NCBI GenBank assembly: GCA_024276995.1
Contig: JAJRWB010000005.1
Span: 1-36,016 of the forward strand
DNA from: Candidatus Eiseniibacteriota bacterium
GTDB lineage: Bacteria; Orphanbacterota; Orphanbacteria; Orphanbacterales; Orphanbacteraceae
Length of the DNA: 36,016 nucleotides
Direction of reading: 5' to 3'
The notes beneath the pieces were generated by a model that searched no databases, had not been told where the DNA came from, and was given only the letters and a program-made list of their open reading frames with translations. The translations under genes were made by a program, and so were the position numbers. This document shows positions 33,653-36,016 of the stretch, piece after piece (the first letter of the stretch is position 1; every line of letters starts with the position of its first letter).

Positions 33653-34357
33653 ATGAAGAAAGGTCTGGTTCTCGGCATCGTCGCCATCGCAGTCGCCGGA
33701 CTCACCGGTCTGGCATCGGCCGGACTGCCGTGCGCGGCTTACTCGACGGCTACTCTCTCGGCTGTTCAGATCAAAGTCTGTTCGACCACGGACGTGATCT
33801 GGGACGGTCCGGGCGCCGCCGGCTATCTGAAGATCGACGTTACGGTCCATGACTGCCTGGACAACCCGGTGGACACCTGCTCGGTGCGCCTCGACATGAC
33901 CGCCGACTTCACTCCCGATCCGTCGCTCACCGGCGTGGGCGGGATTCTCTGCGGCACCGGTACGATGACCGCCGTGACCAATGCGAACGGTGCGGCGAGC
34001 TTCACCATCACCGGTGGCGGTGCCGGCGCGCTCGCGCTGAATTACACCATCACCGCCGAGTGCGCGATTCCGGAAGTGGAGCTCGCTTCCGTGTCCGACA
34101 CGGTCTGCGTGAAGTCGACCGACTTCAACGGCAACGGCGGCACCAACTTCTTCGACACGTTCAAGTACCTGCCCCAGCTCAGCTCGGGGACAGGCTACAC
34201 GGGCGACCTGGCCGGCTGCAGCTCTGCGAACGGGGTCAACTTCTTCGACACCTTCGTCTACCTGCCGGCGCTCTCAGGCGCGTATGCCTGCCCGTCGGGC
34301 GGCGTGACCCTCTCGAACGTGGGTACGCCCTCGTGCAGCGGTCCGCTCCTTCCGTAG
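33653..34357 (+). CDS. Secreted protein with Ig-like region and duplicated dockerin-like motif
   Basis: A 234-residue exported protein. The signal peptide is MKKGLVLGIVAIAVAGLTGL with cleavage likely after ASA. Residues about 24-150 are beta-rich and Cys-containing, with VTNANGAASFTITGGGAG, as in bacterial Ig-like domains. The C-terminal part repeats a calcium-loop motif 31 residues apart: DFNGNGGTNFFDTFKYLPQL (from Asp157) and ANGVNFFDTFVYLPALSG (Asn196 onward). Each resembles a dockerin half (DxNxxGxxNxxD), although the second loop lacks the leading Asp/Asn set. ATG 33653 is 11 bases after AGGAGG; ATG 33644 would be too close. It has its own promoters and terminator. Role unknown; surface assembly is a guess. 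Confidence 0.8.
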   Translation: MKKGLVLGIVAIAVAGLTGLASAGLPCAAYSTATLSAVQIKVCSTTDVIWDGPGAAGYLKIDVTVHDCLDNPVDTCSVRLDMTADFTPDPSLTGVGGILCGTGTMTAVTNANGAASFTITGGGAGALALNYTITAECAIPEVELASVSDTVCVKSTDFNGNGGTNFFDTFKYLPQLSSGTGYTGDLAGCSSANGVNFFDTFVYLPALSGAYACPSGGVTLSNVGTPSCSGPLLP

Positions 34358-34410
34358 ATAGGGAGCAAAGGCGTAGCGGCGGATCGCCGCCGAGGTCTTG
34401 AGAAACGAAC

Positions 34411-34443
34411 AACCTGCCCCTCCTGCAGGAGGGGCCGGTTTTC
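34411..34443 (+). terminator. Intrinsic terminator of the dockerin-like protein gene
   Basis: A perfect palindromic stem CCCCTCC/GGAGGGG (34417-34434, TGCA centre), flanked by AACC/GGTT as an outer stem, then TTTTCATT. It lies 53 bases after the stop codon. The T tract is short. Confidence 0.72.
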
Positions 34444-34459
34444 ATTCCCGGTTAACGGA

Positions 34460-34489
34460 TTGACGGGGAGGGACGATATCCTGTATAAT
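34460..34489 (+). promoter_or_regulatory. Strong promoter of an unexplained transcript
   Basis: TTGACG (34460-34465), 18 bases, perfect TATAAT (34484-34489). It lies just after the terminator of the preceding gene. No confident gene lies directly downstream. Confidence 0.8.
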
Positions 34490-34495
34490 GGAAAC

Positions 34496-34779
34496 AGAAG
34501 AGTCAAACGAGGAAAGGGGGTGAGCGGGAGAAAAAAGGCTACCACCATCGGGCAAGGCATCCGCCTTGTCGAGGGGGCGGGCCGGCTACGGCCCGCCTCG
34601 AGTTCCGGTAAGGAGCCGTTCCTTGTCTCCAATCCGGCTGGACGATCACAGTGTGAATGGATTCGCAATTCTGGGGAGTCCGGTGGCCGTCCGGGGGAAG
34701 GACGGAAGGGGAATGCTCTTTAACGTATTGTAACGAAGTGAGTTACAGGGGAAAAAAAGGAGAGGAAAGTTCCATTTTT
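34496..34779 (+). other. Hairpin-rich transcribed region of unknown function
   Basis: Downstream of the 34460 promoter come four inverted repeats: GGCAAGGC/GCCTTGTC (34551-34570, loop ATCC), a perfect GGCGGGCC/GGCCCGCC (34576-34597), CCGTCC/GGACGG (34687-34705 region) and TGTAAC/GTTACA (34730-34747 region). A long frame crosses this area (GTG 34520 to 34723), but its composition is dictated by the hairpins and it resembles nothing. It does not match tmRNA, SRP, RNase P or 6S as far as I can see. It could be a structured RNA or a leader for the small frame at 34623. It ends before the next promoter at 34783. Confidence 0.45.
34623..34733 (+). CDS. Possible 36-residue small protein
   Basis: TTG 34623 has TAAGGAG (34609-34615) seven bases upstream, one of the better ribosome-binding sites in the window. 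The frame reads SPIRLDDHSVNGFAILGSPV and then AVRGKDGRGMLFNVL after the initiator, and stops at TAA 34731-34733. It lies within the transcript expected from the 34460 promoter. No family is recognised and the length makes chance occurrence plausible. Confidence 0.28.
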   Translation: MSPIRLDDHSVNGFAILGSPVAVRGKDGRGMLFNVL

Positions 34780-34782
34780 CGG

Positions 34783-34811
34783 TTGACTTTCTAATCCGTC
34801 CCTGATACAAT
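34783..34811 (+). promoter_or_regulatory. Promoter of the second secreted protein gene
   Basis: TTGACT (34783-34788), 17 bases, TACAAT (34806-34811). The leader to ATG 34980 is about 160 bases and contains no convincing gene. Confidence 0.78.
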
Positions 34812-34979
34812 CTCACATGACCGTTAAGGTATCGTGCCTCCGGGCGTTTCGGAAGTCGGGAAGCTCTTCGAAGCGTGCGGGGAATGGCTGAAGCGATGGA
34901 CTGGGTCCCCAGAACGGAAGCCGGCGCGAATAGTCAGGTGAGATTCGAGTTCTAAACCTGTTTGGAAGGAGTTTTTGGA

Positions 34980-35513
34980 ATGAAAAAAGCTCTTGCTGTT
35001 GCGTTCCTTTGCGCAATTTTCGCGGGCTTTGTTGCCGCTCAGACGATCGAGCTGGACCTCGATGGTACTCCGGGCAACGGTCCCGATGTCGTTCCGGCCG
35101 CCGTTAGCGATTACATCAATGTCGATGTGTACATCAACGGCACGGGAATGCTCTTCTCGGCGAACTTCACGATCTGCAACCTGGACGGCTCGCTCGAGTT
35201 CCAGGGCTATGCGTACAACACCCCGTGGACGAACACGCCCCCGGTCGTGACGCCTCCTTGCGTCCTGATCCAGGCGACTGACTTCACGTTCGGCTCGCCC
35301 CTCGCGATGCCGTTCCTGCACGGAACCGCCACGTATCATGCGGCCGTCGATGCTTCGCTCGACGACCTCACGATCGATCTCGCCAACTCCGGCTGGTTCA
35401 ACGACCAGTTCCTGAGTGGTGCGTTCAGCGACTTCGTCGGCGGAAGCGTTCAGATCGGTTCGTCTGCCACCGAGCAGACCAACTGGGGCGCGGTGAAGGA
35501 CCTCTTCCGGTAG
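34980..35513 (+). CDS. Small secreted beta-sandwich protein, possibly cohesin-like
   Basis: A 177-residue exported protein. The signal peptide MKKALAVAFLCAIFAGFVAA is followed by mature QTIELDLDG. The mature part is rich in beta strands and small/aromatic residues: YINVDVYINGTGMLFSANFT, LEFQGYAYNTPW, and a late GTATYHAAVDASLDDLTIDL. The pattern (a constraint strand before a hydrophobic FSANFTI strand, later A-T-Y-H-A strand) recalls cohesin-type modules, but I cannot confirm it. ATG 34980 has AAGGAG eight bases upstream. It has its own promoter and a strong terminator. No enzymatic motif is visible. Confidence 0.75.
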   Translation: MKKALAVAFLCAIFAGFVAAQTIELDLDGTPGNGPDVVPAAVSDYINVDVYINGTGMLFSANFTICNLDGSLEFQGYAYNTPWTNTPPVVTPPCVLIQATDFTFGSPLAMPFLHGTATYHAAVDASLDDLTIDLANSGWFNDQFLSGAFSDFVGGSVQIGSSATEQTNWGAVKDLFR

Positions 35514-35556
35514 TCGAATACGACTGTCGCAGAAGAGTTTCTGCTTTGTTTGATAG

Positions 35557-35592
35557 GGCGATCCGGTTTCGACCGGATCGCCTTTTTCTTTT
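35557..35592 (+). terminator. Strong intrinsic terminator
   Basis: An 11-bp perfect stem GGCGATCCGGT/ACCGGATCGCC with a TTCG tetraloop (35557-35582), followed at once by TTTTTCTTTT. It lies 43 bases after the stop of the preceding secreted protein gene and insulates the next promoter. Confidence 0.95.
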
Positions 35593-35616
35593 CTCCGGTC
35601 CGTTCGCAATTTCCCG

Positions 35617-35646
35617 TTGACAGTTGAGAGAGCCTCTTCCTATAGT
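35617..35646 (+). promoter_or_regulatory. Promoter of the third secreted protein gene
   Basis: Perfect TTGACA (35617-35622), 18 bases, TATAGT (35641-35646). The start codon is 54 bases downstream, after AAGGAG (35685-35690). Confidence 0.82.
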
Positions 35647-35699
35647 AGCGGCAAAGCTCATGGTCTTTCCGGAAGGCGAATAACAAGGAGAAAATCTCG

Positions 35700-36016
35700 A
35701 TGGGAAATAGGCGTAACACGGTTTTGCGGATCGCGATGGCGGGTGGTTTCTCGTTCGCTCTTCTTCTCATGGCCGCGGGCGGGGTTTCGGCGCAAGCCTC
35801 CGTGATAATCGGATTCGATTCGAATGCCGACACCCTCTGCGATGGCTCTTCAGACATGAACGTCGTCGGAGCATCCGCCGGCGATCCGGTATCGATCCAG
35901 GTCTTCTGGGAGGCGGCGAGCACCGGCCTTTACTCGTTCAACTGCACGTTCTGCGTGGAAGATTCGACCATGGTGGATGTGGCGAGCGAGCTGTGGACGC
36001 CCGGCCAGGAGATTAC
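35700..36016 (+). CDS. Secreted protein, N-terminal part (runs off the window)
   Basis: Open from ATG 35700 to the window end with no stop: 105 residues visible. A long signal peptide (TVLRIAMAGGFSFALLLMAA, cleavage likely after VSA) is followed by SVIIGFDSNADTLCDGSS, then a beta-strand pattern GDPVSIQVFWEAASTGLYSF and CTFCVEDSTMVDVASELW. The last block has the look of a cohesin-like opening (a VSIQV strand, then a strand with paired hydrophobics before a VEDS turn), as in the preceding protein, but this is a guess from part of the domain. AAGGAG precedes the start by about ten bases. Confidence 0.8.
   Translation, partial: MGNRRNTVLRIAMAGGFSFALLLMAAGGVSAQASVIIGFDSNADTLCDGSSDMNVVGASAGDPVSIQVFWEAASTGLYSFNCTFCVEDSTMVDVASELWTPGQEI

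Noticed and set aside
34520-34723. A 67-codon frame from GTG 34520
   Set aside because: It runs through two perfect hairpins that dictate its sequence, and resembles no protein; a noncoding role for the region is more likely.
34817-34891. A 24-codon frame starting almost at the transcription start of the second secreted gene
   Set aside because: It would be leaderless, lacks a ribosome-binding site and has no protein-like character.

Overview
This is a GC-rich, gene-dense bacterial chromosome segment with no insertion sequences, phage genes or CRISPR. The host looks like a Gram-negative (diderm) bacterium: there is a probable outer-membrane beta-barrel of the DUF5916 type, a lipoprotein, and secreted proteins with Sec signals. 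Its conserved genes do not fit the usual proteobacterial pattern: a type 2 isoleucyl-tRNA synthetase, a DivIVA homologue and a YteA-like DksA/TraR protein. Secreted Ig-like/dockerin-like proteins, DUF5916, DUF1573 and a DUF3098-like protein together suggest an uncultured lineage near the FCB/Eisenbacteria/Krumholzibacteria region of the tree. That placement is inference from gene content; no phylogeny was possible. The host uses selenocysteine, because its selD gene carries an in-frame UGA.

Left part (1-9.9 kb). The window opens in the 3' end of an FGE-sulfatase-fold gene. Next come three tightly coupled + strand genes: a GcvT-family aminomethyltransferase and two COG1233-type FAD oxidoreductases, the second broken by a single amber codon. 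Convergent to them is a minus-strand run, nupC, a DUF1573 gene, then selD. A glycosyltransferase-39/TPR membrane protein diverges from nupC.

Middle (9.9-19.5 kb). tRNA-Lys(CTT) and the tmRNA gene ssrA are followed by a DUF4236/TPR protein, a DUF5916 protein, an arylsulfatase-like lipoprotein (minus), a hybrid PAS histidine kinase, and a minus-strand protein that looks like a divergent RelA/SpoT-type nucleotidyltransferase.

Housekeeping block (19.6-33.2 kb). yggS-yggT-divIVA-ileS-traR/dksA-rluD repeats a gene order familiar from Gram-positive genomes. A second run follows with mostly overlapping genes: STAS antagonist, RsbW-like kinase, SpoIIE-type phosphatase (a partner-switching cascade), an ABC ATPase, its permease (apparently frameshifted), ruvX and mltG. 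A small DUF3098-like membrane protein and tRNA-Val(TAC) end the block.

Right part (33.2-36 kb). Three separate secreted-protein genes follow, each with near-consensus sigma70-type promoters and, for the first two, its own intrinsic terminator. The first carries a duplicated dockerin-like calcium-loop motif; the second and third have beta-sandwich sequence of a cohesin-like type. Between the first two lies a stretch with its own strong promoter and several perfect hairpins that has no explained product. The third secreted gene runs off the window end.
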